Part shown: piece by piece, positions 44,672-54,267 of the stretch
How positions within the stretch are numbered: the first letter of the stretch is position 1
How the letters are laid out: every line of letters begins with the position of its first letter
Origin: Spartinivicinus marinus
GTDB lineage: Bacteria; Pseudomonadota; Gammaproteobacteria; Pseudomonadales; Zooshikellaceae
NCBI RefSeq assembly: GCF_026309355.1
Contig: NZ_JAPJZK010000001.1
Coordinates: 1,426,001-1,490,000, forward strand
DNA: 64,000 bases
Direction of reading: 5' to 3'
Notes under the pieces: model-generated
What the model saw: the letters and a program-made list of their open reading frames with translations, nothing else
Databases searched by the model: none
Told to the model about the DNA's origin: nothing
Made by a program: the position numbers and the translations under genes

Positions 44672-47600
44672 TATTTACACTGATGGGCGTCGCGAATAGC
44701 CTGGATTTCTGCCATTAATTCTGGCCGTTGAACAGCTTTTAAAAATAGCTTGGTTTTTTCAGAAGTGAGATTATCTTCTCTGGGGTTTTCCTTAACGGAT
44801 AGTGCTTTATCTTCATACCGCCAGACTTTCCCCCACAATGTCAGGATAGCATTTCTCCAACAATTATTATTAAGAATTTCATTATAAATTTCCTTATGAT
44901 TATTACGTAAGAAATACAAGTAACGCTGGATATACCAGACAAAGCTCAAGCCCGCATCAGCTTCACTACCATAGGTGGTATAATCATAAAATGCATAGCC
45001 AATTGAGAGTGAATGACTGTATTGTACTGCCTCATCCATTACAGACTCCCAACCTTGTTTTCCTACTGGGCTATTTTTATTGATATAGGTGTCATCATAG
45101 TGATTTTTAGGTACATCAGCAGTGAATTTATCATGTTGAATATTATATAACGCTGGATATTTTCGTGACTTTCTCAACGGACAGGTAAAAGTGACATCTT
45201 TAGCGATAGGATGAGCTTGCTCAGACCAACTGGATAATTTATGCGCTAAACCATGACCACATTCATGAACAGCCAAGTCTGCTGCATGAAATAGCTCTTT
45301 TGCAGGCAAACCTTTCCATATACTTTTAGCTCGCTTAATCCAGTAGTCCGAGCATGTTTGCCCACCTTGTTTAGGCGCCTTACGCAGTATTTCTGCACCA
45401 AATGGATAACGGGCATCCAGTGCAGCAAAAATGGTTTTAGAGACATCGGCAAGAGGCGCATTAGTTTTATGGTTTTTCATAATATGATCAATATTGGTTG
45501 TAGGATTACCCATCCCCTGCTCTTTATACTGACCATCTACGCAGTTTGCTGCAGTCATTTTTTCAAATAACCCTGAGCCATTAGTGTCATCACCCGGTTT
45601 ATCATTATCACCTGGGTCTGGATTGGGTTTGGGGTTTGGCTTATCAGGCCAACCTGGTCCATTTGGATCCGGTTTTGGATCTGGTTTTGGATCTGGTTTT
45701 GGATCTGGTTTTGGATCTGGTTTTGGATCTGGTTTTGGATCTGGCTTCGGATCTGGCTTTGGTACATTACTTGTTTTGATAAGCTTTATTGCATCAACAA
45801 ATAAGTCTGCTTTTGGCTCAGGACCAAATATATAAAGCTCTGCTTTTTTCAGTTGGCCTGTAGGGTTAATCGCAAAATCTGAAGCAATATCATACCAGCT
45901 CTCTCCTACAGGGATTTTACTCGTATTAACTGACTTCCAGTGATACCCTTTATCATCCACATAAAATATGCGTATATCTAACGTTTGCGGTGTTTTAACA
46001 GACTTACCAAGACTTGCAGATAAACTTAAGGTATAACCTTGGTTTGCAGTTATTTTATCGGTAATTGCTAAAACCCCACCCGCATACCAATGATTACGCT
46101 CACCAATATGCAAGCTGAATTGGCCATCTTTCGCCCGATCAGCACTTTGACTTAGCTCACCCATTTTCCAAGCTGCCTGCCAACCTTGGATATTGGTTTC
46201 AAAGTCATGCTTAAGTACTACATCTGGATCTGGCTGGTTACGATTTTTTTCAGCAATTTTTACCTCATCAATTATCAGGTTCTTTTTTCCCTTTGGACCA
46301 AATAATAATAAGTGTGCTGCTTTTACTTCTCCACCTACCGAATTTAACTGAAATTCACCTTTTAGTGTTTTTTCCTGATCGGTAATTTGGTCAATGCCAA
46401 TATATTGATAGTAGTAAACTCCTATTTCGCTTTTCAAAGCTAAAGCCGCAAACCCAAAGTCTTTGACCTGTCCTTTTGCTAATTGCATCTTGGCACTGAA
46501 CTGGTAAGTTGTGGCTTTTTTCAATGGGGTTTTAATTTTCTGAATGACACCATCATAATAACTGCCACGGCCACTCACATCGACTTGGTAATCATTACCA
46601 CAGTCTTTTTTCATTGTTATTTGTTTTAATTTTACTGCTTTAGTGTAGTATGCACGCCACTTTGTCAACTGGTTAAAGTCTGGCTGCTCAAGTAAATTAC
46701 CCTTTATTAAGTCAGGTTTACTACAGGTTTGGTTTGGCTGATCAGGGTCTGGTTTAGGGTTAGGTTTACCAGGACCATTAGGATCTGGATTATCGGGGTC
46801 TGGCCAACCAGGTCCATTGGGATCACTTGGGCCAGGTTTATTTGGACCGTCCGGATCAGTAGGATCTGGTTTCCCAGGACCAGGCTGGTCAGGCCAACCT
46901 GGCCCATTCGGATCATTTGGATCTGGCTGACCAGGCCCTGGGTTTGGCTTAGGATTGGAGTCTACATCCACATATTTTTTAATCCAATCTGTGTAGTTAG
47001 CTACTTTGGTATACACACCTGGATAACCTGGTTTGGCACAACCTTGACCAAAACTAACAATGCCTACTTGATATAACTCGTTATACCACTTAACAAATAA
47101 AGGGCCACCACTATCGCCCTGACAAGAATCTTTGCCGCCTTTTTTATAGCCAGCACACACCATATTATCAGTTAAACCATAGTAAGCTCGCTGGCATTCC
47201 TGTTGCTCTACAATAGGTACGTCTACTTCACGTAGTTTTCTAGGTAGACCTAAAGTGGCTGCAATATTTTTTTGCCGGGTTTCTCCCCAACCCGCAACAG
47301 TCATCATCGCACCCGGTTGAGCAGCAGAATGATGAATATTAATGTCAGCTATTCTTATTTTGGCTATATTGGCTTTAATTGGGCGACTCAGTTTAGCCAA
47401 TGCAATATCATTATCTGACGAACCACGCTTATACTTTGGATGAGGTATAAAGCGCTCAATAGAAATCACTTCGCCTTCACGGTTATTGGTACGATCAAAA
47501 CGCCCAACTGTTGCTCGCTTTACACCTTTACAATGAGCAGCAGTTAAAATCCACTCATTATTCAAGATGCTGCCACCACACTCATCAAGCCAAGCCATAA

Positions 47601-47790
47601 ACTTCCGCTCTGCAAAGTTCGACTCCTTTCCTCCAACAATTTCTGCCATCTTTGCATTATTATCAGCAGGTTTATTATTTTGACTTACTTCATGCTTAAC
47701 AGAAGCTCCATGAGTGGCACCTGCAACAGCCAAACATAAAGTAGACAACGTTAATCGTATAGAATAAGGGGAAAGTGGCTTCACTATCAT
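44671..47790 (-). CDS. secreted double protease: trypsin-like (S1) plus HExxH metalloprotease-like module
   Basis: 1039 residues with a signal peptide. Residues 51-270 form a complete S1 protease: IVGG activation site, TAAHC (His86), DNDIAL (Asp128), DSCQGDSGGP (Asp221 for Lys/Arg preference, Ser227). A Pro/Asp/Gly/Asn linker follows, then two CBM-like beta-sandwich domains (about 350-510 and 520-670, each ending with a FVDAIKLI- or IIDEVKIA-type strand). A (PDPK)n stretch leads to a C-terminal module (about 740-1039) with VHECGHGLAH (His842, Glu843, His846) and VMDEAVQY downstream. I do not recognise a family for that module. It is probably active outside the cell. Confidence 0.85.
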   Translation of the reverse strand: MIVKPLSPYSIRLTLSTLCLAVAGATHGASVKHEVSQNNKPADNNAKMAEIVGGKESNFAERKFMAWLDECGGSILNNEWILTAAHCKGVKRATVGRFDRTNNREGEVISIERFIPHPKYKRGSSDNDIALAKLSRPIKANIAKIRIADINIHHSAAQPGAMMTVAGWGETRQKNIAATLGLPRKLREVDVPIVEQQECQRAYYGLTDNMVCAGYKKGGKDSCQGDSGGPLFVKWYNELYQVGIVSFGQGCAKPGYPGVYTKVANYTDWIKKYVDVDSNPKPNPGPGQPDPNDPNGPGWPDQPGPGKPDPTDPDGPNKPGPSDPNGPGWPDPDNPDPNGPGKPNPKPDPDQPNQTCSKPDLIKGNLLEQPDFNQLTKWRAYYTKAVKLKQITMKKDCGNDYQVDVSGRGSYYDGVIQKIKTPLKKATTYQFSAKMQLAKGQVKDFGFAALALKSEIGVYYYQYIGIDQITDQEKTLKGEFQLNSVGGEVKAAHLLLFGPKGKKNLIIDEVKIAEKNRNQPDPDVVLKHDFETNIQGWQAAWKMGELSQSADRAKDGQFSLHIGERNHWYAGGVLAITDKITANQGYTLSLSASLGKSVKTPQTLDIRIFYVDDKGYHWKSVNTSKIPVGESWYDIASDFAINPTGQLKKAELYIFGPEPKADLFVDAIKLIKTSNVPKPDPKPDPKPDPKPDPKPDPKPDPKPDPKPDPNGPGWPDKPNPKPNPDPGDNDKPGDDTNGSGLFEKMTAANCVDGQYKEQGMGNPTTNIDHIMKNHKTNAPLADVSKTIFAALDARYPFGAEILRKAPKQGGQTCSDYWIKRAKSIWKGLPAKELFHAADLAVHECGHGLAHKLSSWSEQAHPIAKDVTFTCPLRKSRKYPALYNIQHDKFTADVPKNHYDDTYINKNSPVGKQGWESVMDEAVQYSHSLSIGYAFYDYTTYGSEADAGLSFVWYIQRYLYFLRNNHKEIYNEILNNNCWRNAILTLWGKVWRYEDKALSVKENPREDNLTSEKTKLFLKAVQRPELMAEIQAIRDAHQCK
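45665..45760. repeat. 12-base tandem repeat encoding PDPK units
   Basis: Eight near-identical copies of GGATCTGGTTTT (first and last two vary by one or two bases) inside the protease gene. Because the unit is a multiple of three, copy-number change would lengthen or shorten the linker without a frameshift. Confidence 0.9.
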
Positions 47791-48383
47791 TGCGGTGAGT
47801 CCTGTTAATCTTGATCTGGCACAGTGCTAAAAATAAGGCGAAATATCCCTACAACTGTTTCAAGAAGGGTATATAGACGTGAAGATTAATCAGATATCTC
47901 GTTGCAAAATAGTAACTATTACACTAAAGCATAATAAACTAAGCATCCCTTTATTTTTATTTTAATTTTTAGTTATTCCTCATAAAACCAATGTAAATTA
48001 TTTATGGCCAAAGCCAGCTATTTATCTCATAAATATGGGATGAATGGACCTTCAACTATATATCAAACACAATCATTTATACATTAAACACAAGTAATTC
48101 ACATCTTTATTATTTATTCATAGATTATCAGTCGTATCCTCAATAATTTGCTAAGAGAACTTAAGCAAGCGCTATTGAGAAATTAAAACACGTTAGCAAG
48201 CATAACTTTATAGAAAAGTACCATAACACCCTGTGGTTTGGTGAAATATTCAGGTTAGAGTATTTGATAACCAATATTGACTATATGAAATAACAACAGC
48301 TCAGCTGAAAAAGCTATATAATAGGAAACTAAATAGATTAATAATCCTTCAACAAACAATAATGGAGAACCTCTCCTGCTACC
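47791..48383. other. 593-base AT-rich intergenic region
   Basis: Divergent spacer between the protease gene and the LysR-type gene. AGAAGGGTATATAGACG at about 47863 resembles the repeat-family end. A 42-codon open stretch ending at 48293 (HNFIEKYHNTLWFGEIF and onward) lacks a start and may be a remnant. No supported gene. Confidence 0.4.
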
Positions 48384-49262
48384 ATGTCCATCAAAGCGCT
48401 ACGTGCCTTAAAAGCCATTACAGAAACTGGCAGCTTTGCTGCTGCAGCCGATCAGTTAGGGTTAACGCTGTCTGCTGTAAGCTTGCAAATTAAAACGCTT
48501 GAGCAACAACTCAATACTTCTTTATTTGATCGATCTGGTCGCAACGCGAAGCTCAATCACAATGGACAACAGGTGTTAGCTAGAGCTGAACAGATACTTA
48601 ACCTATATAATCAGTTAGGTTACGACTTAGACGATAGTGAGCATTTTTCTGGGCAATATTCTCTTGGTGCAATTCACAGTGTACAAATTGGTCCTCTAGC
48701 TCCTATTTTGGCTAGCCTGCATAAAGACCACCCTAACCTGCAAATTAAAGTAAGAAGAGGCCAGTCAGCCGAGCTGGCGAAAGGGATTGAAAAAAACCAG
48801 CTTGATGCAGCCCTAATCACCGAACCTATTACTCATTATGCTTCTAACTGCTCTTTTACACCCTATACTGAAGAACCCTTCTATATTGTTGCGAATCAGG
48901 GTGCAACCATAGCCGATGAAACCAAGCTATTGCATCAAGTTCCCTTTATTCGCTTTGATAAAAAGGCCTGGGCGGGTGCCATTATTGATGAAGAGCTAAT
49001 GCAGCGTGGAATTCAGGTTAACGAATGGATGGAACTTGATTCAATGGAGGCCGCCTTAAGAATGGTAGAGTATGGCTTAGGCATTACCATCATGCCATTA
49101 AGCAGGCAACGATCACAACAACTGGCTAAATCCTTTCAGCTAATCCTATTTGGTACTCCGCCTCTAAAGCGTTCTATTGGCGTTTACCAAAAACTCAACA
49201 ATAGTCGTGCTCCCGTCACCAAGCTTGTGTATGAGCTGATGGTGAAGCATGTTATTAGTTGA
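48384..49262 (+). CDS. LysR-family transcriptional regulator
   Basis: 292 residues; N-terminal winged HTH (ALRALKAITETGSFAAAADQ then LGLTLSAVSLQIKTLEQQLN) and a LysR substrate domain. The next gene on the same strand, 134 bases on, is an AEC-type transporter, so this protein may regulate export or uptake of a small organic acid. GGAG occurs 18 bases before the start; spacing is not ideal, but the N-terminus matches the family exactly. Confidence 0.88.
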   Translation: MSIKALRALKAITETGSFAAAADQLGLTLSAVSLQIKTLEQQLNTSLFDRSGRNAKLNHNGQQVLARAEQILNLYNQLGYDLDDSEHFSGQYSLGAIHSVQIGPLAPILASLHKDHPNLQIKVRRGQSAELAKGIEKNQLDAALITEPITHYASNCSFTPYTEEPFYIVANQGATIADETKLLHQVPFIRFDKKAWAGAIIDEELMQRGIQVNEWMELDSMEAALRMVEYGLGITIMPLSRQRSQQLAKSFQLILFGTPPLKRSIGVYQKLNNSRAPVTKLVYELMVKHVIS

Positions 49263-49396
49263 GTTTTTTTTAACTGTTTATCAAGAAAATTAAAATTTTT
49301 TTAAGACTAGTTAAGCATTATAATACCACCTGTCTATGCCTAAGCAGTCAACATCACTGCGTTAAACCAAAAATACGCTAGCTTAAAAGCCTGGTT

Positions 49397-50341
49397 ATGA
49401 TCACTATAATTGAAGCACTTGTTCCTATCTGTTTTGCCATTGCCAGTGGCTATGTCATTAAGCACCTCGCTAATGTTCAAACCAACGTGTGGTCTGGCAT
49501 CGAAAAAATTACTTATTATGTTTTAGCACCTGCCATTCTCATTGACACCATTACGCGTCATTCTCTGGCTGAGCTACCTTGGACAAGCATTATAATGGTA
49601 ACCAATACCACAATTTTCGCTTGCTGTTTATTGCTTGCAGCTTGGTTATTGTTTGACAAGTCCCTGTCTAAACCAACATTTACCTCTGTCTTTCAAGGTG
49701 GTATTCGTTTTAACACATTTATAGCCCTTGCTATTACCAATGCATTATTTGGCGATGAAGGTTTAGTGATTGGCGCGCTCGTCGCTGTCACCATGATTGT
49801 ATTAATCAATATTTTATGTGTAACTACTTTTTGTTTATTAATTAAATCTGATAATAGTGCCTCACCTTCACTTACATCTCAACTTACCAAAAACCCTTTA
49901 ATTATTGCATGTTTGATAGGTTTATTGATTAATATTCTGAATATTCAGCCACCCAAAGCCATAGCCGATTCTATTTCATTATTAGGTCGTGCCGCCTTTC
50001 CTATTGGCCTAATGGCAGTAGGAGCAGGATTAGAGCTAAGAAGGTTATTCAGTGATTGGAAGCCATCATTATTAGCTTCTATTGTTCAGTTTGCCTTTAA
50101 ACCTATGGTAGCCCTATTTATTATCAGTTATTTTTCATTAACCCCTATTACAGCTACTGTAATTATAATCTTTTTTAGCGTACCTACAGCACCTTCATCT
50201 TATATTTTGTCAAGGCAGTTAGGAGGAGATCATCAGTCTATGGCATCAATTATTACTGCCCAAACCATGTTATCATTCATTACAATGCCAATCTCGTTGT
50301 GGATAGCTAATCAGTTCTTTATATTCAACAGTAACTTGTGA
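49397..50341 (+). CDS. AEC (auxin efflux carrier) family transporter
   Basis: 314-residue inner-membrane protein with about ten hydrophobic segments and the AEC half repeats (AIASGYVIKHLANV near the start; AVGAGLELRRLF mid-way; VPTAPSSYILSRQLGGD in TM8, a conserved family segment). AEC bacterial members include malate and malonate carriers. Substrate is unknown. Paired with the LysR regulator. Confidence 0.87.
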   Translation: MITIIEALVPICFAIASGYVIKHLANVQTNVWSGIEKITYYVLAPAILIDTITRHSLAELPWTSIIMVTNTTIFACCLLLAAWLLFDKSLSKPTFTSVFQGGIRFNTFIALAITNALFGDEGLVIGALVAVTMIVLINILCVTTFCLLIKSDNSASPSLTSQLTKNPLIIACLIGLLINILNIQPPKAIADSISLLGRAAFPIGLMAVGAGLELRRLFSDWKPSLLASIVQFAFKPMVALFIISYFSLTPITATVIIIFFSVPTAPSSYILSRQLGGDHQSMASIITAQTMLSFITMPISLWIANQFFIFNSNL

Positions 50342-50397
50342 GATATTGAAGCTCAATACCGCCCCGTTTTAAATAACTAATTTTTACTTCTTAAACT

Positions 50398-50889
50398 CTA
50401 ATTATAAATCAACAGTTCCTGATGTGTCCGGTAAATATTAGCATCTTTTATAGTTCTTACAGACTCAATCATTTGAAGATAATCAGAAGGCAAACCAGCA
50501 GATCTCGCACCATAGACCACATGCATTTTATACCAATCAAAAGGGATCAAACTACCATCTATACAGATAGCATAATACATAACAGCATCATATTTCTTTC
50601 CTTGCGGGCTGATTACACGAACTATTTTATCTAAATATCCTTTACCAAGGCCTTCTATTTTATCAAGCTGATGTTTATGACTTGCCCCCAACTGATAAAT
50701 GGTACCCCAAACAAAATCCGTACTATTCCCGGTATAGTAAGCATCACATTTACCTGATCCATCCATACCACGCTTATGAAAGCGTAGCTGATAACTTGTC
50801 AACTTGACGATATCAACCAGGTTGGCCTCGCCAATACGCTGCTGCAAGCGTGGCACGGACATATTAGAACCATAGGCAAAATAAAACAT
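50398..50889 (-). CDS. gamma-glutamylcyclotransferase-like protein
   Basis: 163 residues with the GGCT-fold signature FYFAYGSNM at the start, the WGTIYQLGASHKHQLDKIEG segment (including the catalytic Glu of the fold) and VMYYAI. It could cleave gamma-glutamyl dipeptides or act on glutathione derivatives; the true substrate is not known. I use ATG 50889, whose A is shared with the TAA stop of the upstream DUF2058 gene, a standard coupling arrangement; GTG 50895 is an alternative. Confidence 0.85.
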   Translation of the reverse strand: MFYFAYGSNMSVPRLQQRIGEANLVDIVKLTSYQLRFHKRGMDGSGKCDAYYTGNSTDFVWGTIYQLGASHKHQLDKIEGLGKGYLDKIVRVISPQGKKYDAVMYYAICIDGSLIPFDWYKMHVVYGARSAGLPSDYLQMIESVRTIKDANIYRTHQELLIYN

Positions 50890-51431
50890 TACCACATTAA
50901 ATCATCAGGGATCTGATAATCTGCATAAGGATCATCTTCATCAATATCTTGTTGTGTATTTTCGGCCAGAAATGCTATGCACGATTCATCCCTTAATTTA
51001 ATTTTTTCTGCTATTACTTTTGGCACTAACTCATAGCCTTCATTAAGTCTTACAATTGCCAATCGGCCTTTACTAAGATCAATTTGAAGGTTTTCGGTTA
51101 CATAAATTTTTTTAACCTTCTTATCATCAGTAAAGTTATAACCTACCTCTCCCTCACCTTTATTAATTTTATTCAGCTCAATTAACTGTTTTATTTGTGC
51201 AGCAATAGCTTTTTTTTCAGCTTCAGCTTTTAGTTCTAAATTTAGCAGTCTGTCTCGCTCAGCTTTTTCTTGGATAGCCTGTTGAGCACTCAGCTTAGTT
51301 TCATCAACAGCTGCTTCTTTACTCTTTTGCTTGGTTTTCTTCTTCTTATGCTGATCTTTCTTTATTTGGTTTGCCTTTTTCTTATCAACCAACCCCGCTT
51401 TTAATAACTGCTCTTGTAATGACTTGCTCAT
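50889..51431 (-). CDS. DUF2058 family protein (YaiL-like)
   Basis: 180 residues, N-terminal half highly charged and Lys-rich (KKDQHKKKKTKQKSKE, then a helix), C-terminal half with VGYNFTDDKKVKKIYVTENL and RLAIVRLNEGYELVPKVIAE, the DUF2058 core also found in E. coli YaiL. Probably nucleic-acid associated; the role is undefined. Its stop overlaps the start of the gamma-glutamylcyclotransferase-like gene by one base. Confidence 0.85.
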   Translation of the reverse strand: MSKSLQEQLLKAGLVDKKKANQIKKDQHKKKKTKQKSKEAAVDETKLSAQQAIQEKAERDRLLNLELKAEAEKKAIAAQIKQLIELNKINKGEGEVGYNFTDDKKVKKIYVTENLQIDLSKGRLAIVRLNEGYELVPKVIAEKIKLRDESCIAFLAENTQQDIDEDDPYADYQIPDDLMW

Positions 51432-51718
51432 ATTGTAACCTTGATAATGATTAAGGGCTGGTTTTCTTTGCTACCCCAACCCCTTGTTAACTGACTATAA
51501 ACCTAAGTAGAGGTGCCCTTATTATACGCAATCTAACCAGGTATAGTAGATATAGTTTTTAGGGCAATCGGATGCATCACTACTAGCCCCTAAGCAACCT
51601 TGCAAGGGTCTAGATAAACCAAATAACTAGGGTGAAACCAGTGTATTACTCCTGCATTACCCTAATGAGTGGTATCCATACCACCATGCATTTATATAAA
51701 CCTTCCTCTAAGAGTACA

Positions 51719-52213
51719 TTATTTGATCAGCAGTCGAAGCTTTTCCCGAATAGCTCCTGTAAAGCCTTGCAGGTGATCGATGGTGGCGATTTCATTATCA
51801 GCATACTCAAAGCCAGGAATTACCACTTCACTGATTAGCCCATATTCTCCTTCAAGCAATTCAGCTGCTTTCCAAACACCACCCGATACTAGTAGTTGTA
51901 AGTGCTGACCTTGGTTGAGCTTAGAGCCTAGTACCTGATGAACTATCTCTCCTTCATCAGTAACAGTTGTATACTGAATTGCGCCTCCCAAGTGAAAGAA
52001 GTGAATAATATCTGACTTGTTACGATGCAGCACATTAATTGGACGGTCTTTAGTGAGTAAATAAAAAATTGATGTGCATAGACTTCTATTACTATTACCC
52101 TCTCCCATCCCTTCAACATAATGTGCTGATTCATAGGTTCGTCTATAATACCCAGATTCAAAAGGGTGTGGTTCCAAACCTAACAACGAAATAATCTCTT
52201 CAATCCGATTCAT
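51719..52213 (-). CDS. cupin DUF985 family protein
   Basis: 164 residues matching the Cupin_5/DUF985 family: EEIISLLGLEPHPFESGYYR, SIFYLLTKDRPINVLHRNKS then DIIHFFHLG, LLVSGGVWKAAELLEGEYGL and VIPGFEYADNEI. A small beta-barrel protein; no enzymatic activity is firmly known. Single gene on the minus strand. Confidence 0.88.
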   Translation of the reverse strand: MNRIEEIISLLGLEPHPFESGYYRRTYESAHYVEGMGEGNSNRSLCTSIFYLLTKDRPINVLHRNKSDIIHFFHLGGAIQYTTVTDEGEIVHQVLGSKLNQGQHLQLLVSGGVWKAAELLEGEYGLISEVVIPGFEYADNEIATIDHLQGFTGAIREKLRLLIK

Positions 52214-52564
52214 AACTTCGCCTTATTGTGCCTAAAAGTGGTTTTTATGAGTTTCCATGACTTGGACATATCATAGGTTAGTATTATTGAACTAATAAAA
52301 TATATTTAATCATTTTCTAAAAAATATACTTCATTAATTTCTACCATAAAACGATACTTTTAAGTATGATCTGCAGAAGCTGTACCAATATTAGCAGTAT
52401 AGCGCTTAACTCTTATCAACAATAATATACCCATGCTAATGGATTTTTAGGGCTGTTGTCGGTTAACAAAGCTCCATGAACCTATTAAATAATAGGGCAT
52501 TCTGGCAAGAGGCGATGACAACAAATCCTAAAAATCATTCGCGAAGGGTATAAAAGGGATTTAA
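52214..52564. other. 351-base region upstream of the NodB-like gene
   Basis: Contains the third MITE-like repeat at its right end (listed separately). The left part is AT-rich with no gene seen. Confidence 0.5.
52436..52551 (+). repeat. MITE-like palindromic repeat, copy 3
   Basis: GGATTTTTAGGGCTGTTGTC near the left end pairs with GACAACAAATCCTAAAAATC near the right end, which continues ATTCGCGAAGGGTAT. The GATGACAACAAA.CCTAAAAATCATTCG block is shared with copy 2. It ends 13 bases before the NodB-like start codon. Confidence 0.75.
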
Positions 52565-53560
52565 ATGAAAGCGAGTAAATACTATCATACATCTATTCAA
52601 ATAATCATTTTTTTTCTCCTCTTATTCTTTACCCTTTGGAATACTGCAAATGCACAAGGTAAAGTGATTGCCATTGTCAGTGTAGATTGGGAAGGTAGAA
52701 CCTTAGAGGATCAAAACCTACAAGCAATGAACGATTTTCGTGCAGACTACCCACAAGTAGGTTTACTTCAGTTTTTAAATGCAGCTTACTACACTAAACC
52801 AGACACTAATCATCATACCGTTACTCAAGCTATCCGTTCAGTATTAAGGCCCAATGATGAACACGGCTTACATATTCATGCCTGGCGCTCTTTAATAGAG
52901 GCAGCAGGAGTCAACTTTCGTACAGAACCAAATTGGTCACACCCTGGCCCTATCACTTTAAACAGATGTCGTCTAACAGGTGATTGTGGCCATAATGTAC
53001 CCATAAGCGCCTACACACAGAATGAATTAAGAAATGTAATTCAATTTAGTAACCAAACACTGGTTGATGCAGGTTTTAATTACCCTGTTAGTTTTCGCGC
53101 TGGTGGTTGGATGGCTGCCCCGCATGTCATCAACGCACTTTCTGCAGAAGGCTTCAAATTCGACTCTTCAGCAGCCGCTACTATTTTATTAAAAGGAAGA
53201 AGATGGTCAGATCGACTATATAATTGGCTGACAGAATTATGGGGGGATGTGAATACTGTTTCTCAACCTTATTTAATCGGCCCTAGTTATACTCCTTTAT
53301 GGGAATTACCTGATAATGGAATATTGGCTGACTATATTACTGGTAAAGAAATGCTTACTGTTTTAAAACGCAATGTAAATAAATGGCGTCAAAACCCTGA
53401 CAAAAATGTATACATTTCTATTGGATTCCATCAGGAGTCGGCTGCAAGATATATTAGTCGTATTCGTGAGGCGGTAGATCTTTTTGAAACTTATACAAAA
53501 GAAAATAATATTCCTTTTGAGTGGGCTAAACTACCCTTAGATTCAGCTAGCTTTAATTAA
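52565..53560 (+). CDS. secreted polysaccharide deacetylase-like (NodB fold) protein
   Basis: 331 residues with a long hydrophobic signal peptide ending near NTANA. NodB-type elements: SVDWEG near the start (metal/catalytic Asp), HGLHIHAW near residue 100 (metal His), and VSFRAGGWMA near residue 180. The barrel ends at SIGFHQESAARYI. It may deacetylate an exported polysaccharide; the sequence is divergent, so the substrate is unknown. AAAAGGGA upstream of the ATG is the ribosome binding site. Confidence 0.75.
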   Translation: MKASKYYHTSIQIIIFFLLLFFTLWNTANAQGKVIAIVSVDWEGRTLEDQNLQAMNDFRADYPQVGLLQFLNAAYYTKPDTNHHTVTQAIRSVLRPNDEHGLHIHAWRSLIEAAGVNFRTEPNWSHPGPITLNRCRLTGDCGHNVPISAYTQNELRNVIQFSNQTLVDAGFNYPVSFRAGGWMAAPHVINALSAEGFKFDSSAAATILLKGRRWSDRLYNWLTELWGDVNTVSQPYLIGPSYTPLWELPDNGILADYITGKEMLTVLKRNVNKWRQNPDKNVYISIGFHQESAARYISRIREAVDLFETYTKENNIPFEWAKLPLDSASFN

Positions 53561-53567
53561 CTTTAAG

Positions 53568-54251
53568 TTATTTATTTAGCAGGCGGCGAGTCCAATCATT
53601 TGGCTTACCGTCTTCTAACCAATGACTGGCATGCCGCCGCCAGTTTTTCGAGAGTGCATTATGGGCAGCCAAATGCTCAAGGTCAGTTTGATTAAAAGCA
53701 TTGTTATACAAAATATCTGCACATTTCCTAACTGATAGACGCTCATCAGAGGTTTCGAGTAATTCCAACTGGTCAGCTGGTTTTACCATACCTTCTTGCA
53801 ACACCCGTAATAGCCACCCGGTTTTACCATTTGCCTGCATTAATACTGACATTTGTGGATAATTAAACTGAATATTCAGCTTATAACAGGGGGAACGAGG
53901 CTGGCTGATTTGCACTACAGCTTCACCTAGCTTAAAAATATCACCTATATGGCAGTTGTCTTCATCAAACTGATTGTCAGACAAATTTTCGCCAAAAACC
54001 CCCGGTTTGAATGAGAAACCAGGACTCTCTAATTGCATTGCCTGCCAATAGGTTTCCCAATAGGCATAATGCTCACTTGGATAAAAGTGCAGTGCTCGTT
54101 CAGGCCCTCCGTGAAACCGTTCCTCATACTGCTCATCTGTTTCAAGACCTTGATCACTACAAAACACTGGTTGTCTGATTGGCACTTTATTTATAGCACT
54201 TTGGGTATTATCACCTAATGCCTGGGATGTGCCTGTTAGGATTAGCGTCAT
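53568..54251 (-). CDS. MOSC domain protein, YiiM-like
   Basis: 227 residues (start 54251). Molybdenum-cofactor-binding MOSC domain: ERFHGGPERALHFYPSEHYA near 50, SFKPGVFGENLS near 85, and QISQPRSPCYKLN with the conserved Cys near 120. E. coli YiiM, of similar length, reduces N-hydroxylated purine analogues. A longer frame to 54311 overlaps the upstream gene and is less likely. Confidence 0.85.
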   Translation of the reverse strand: MTLILTGTSQALGDNTQSAINKVPIRQPVFCSDQGLETDEQYEERFHGGPERALHFYPSEHYAYWETYWQAMQLESPGFSFKPGVFGENLSDNQFDEDNCHIGDIFKLGEAVVQISQPRSPCYKLNIQFNYPQMSVLMQANGKTGWLLRVLQEGMVKPADQLELLETSDERLSVRKCADILYNNAFNQTDLEHLAAHNALSKNWRRHASHWLEDGKPNDWTRRLLNK

Positions 54252-54267
54252 TTTTACACTACTATAA

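Noticed and set aside
45584-45835. Gly/Ser/Phe-repeat protein on the plus strand
   Set aside because: Opposite-strand reading of the PDPK repeat in the protease gene.
46729-47076. Trp/Arg/Ile-rich protein on the plus strand
   Set aside because: Antisense shadow of the proline-rich linker and S1 domain of the protease gene.
48165-48293. 42-codon open stretch, possibly transposase-like
   Set aside because: No start codon or recognised family; too short to support.
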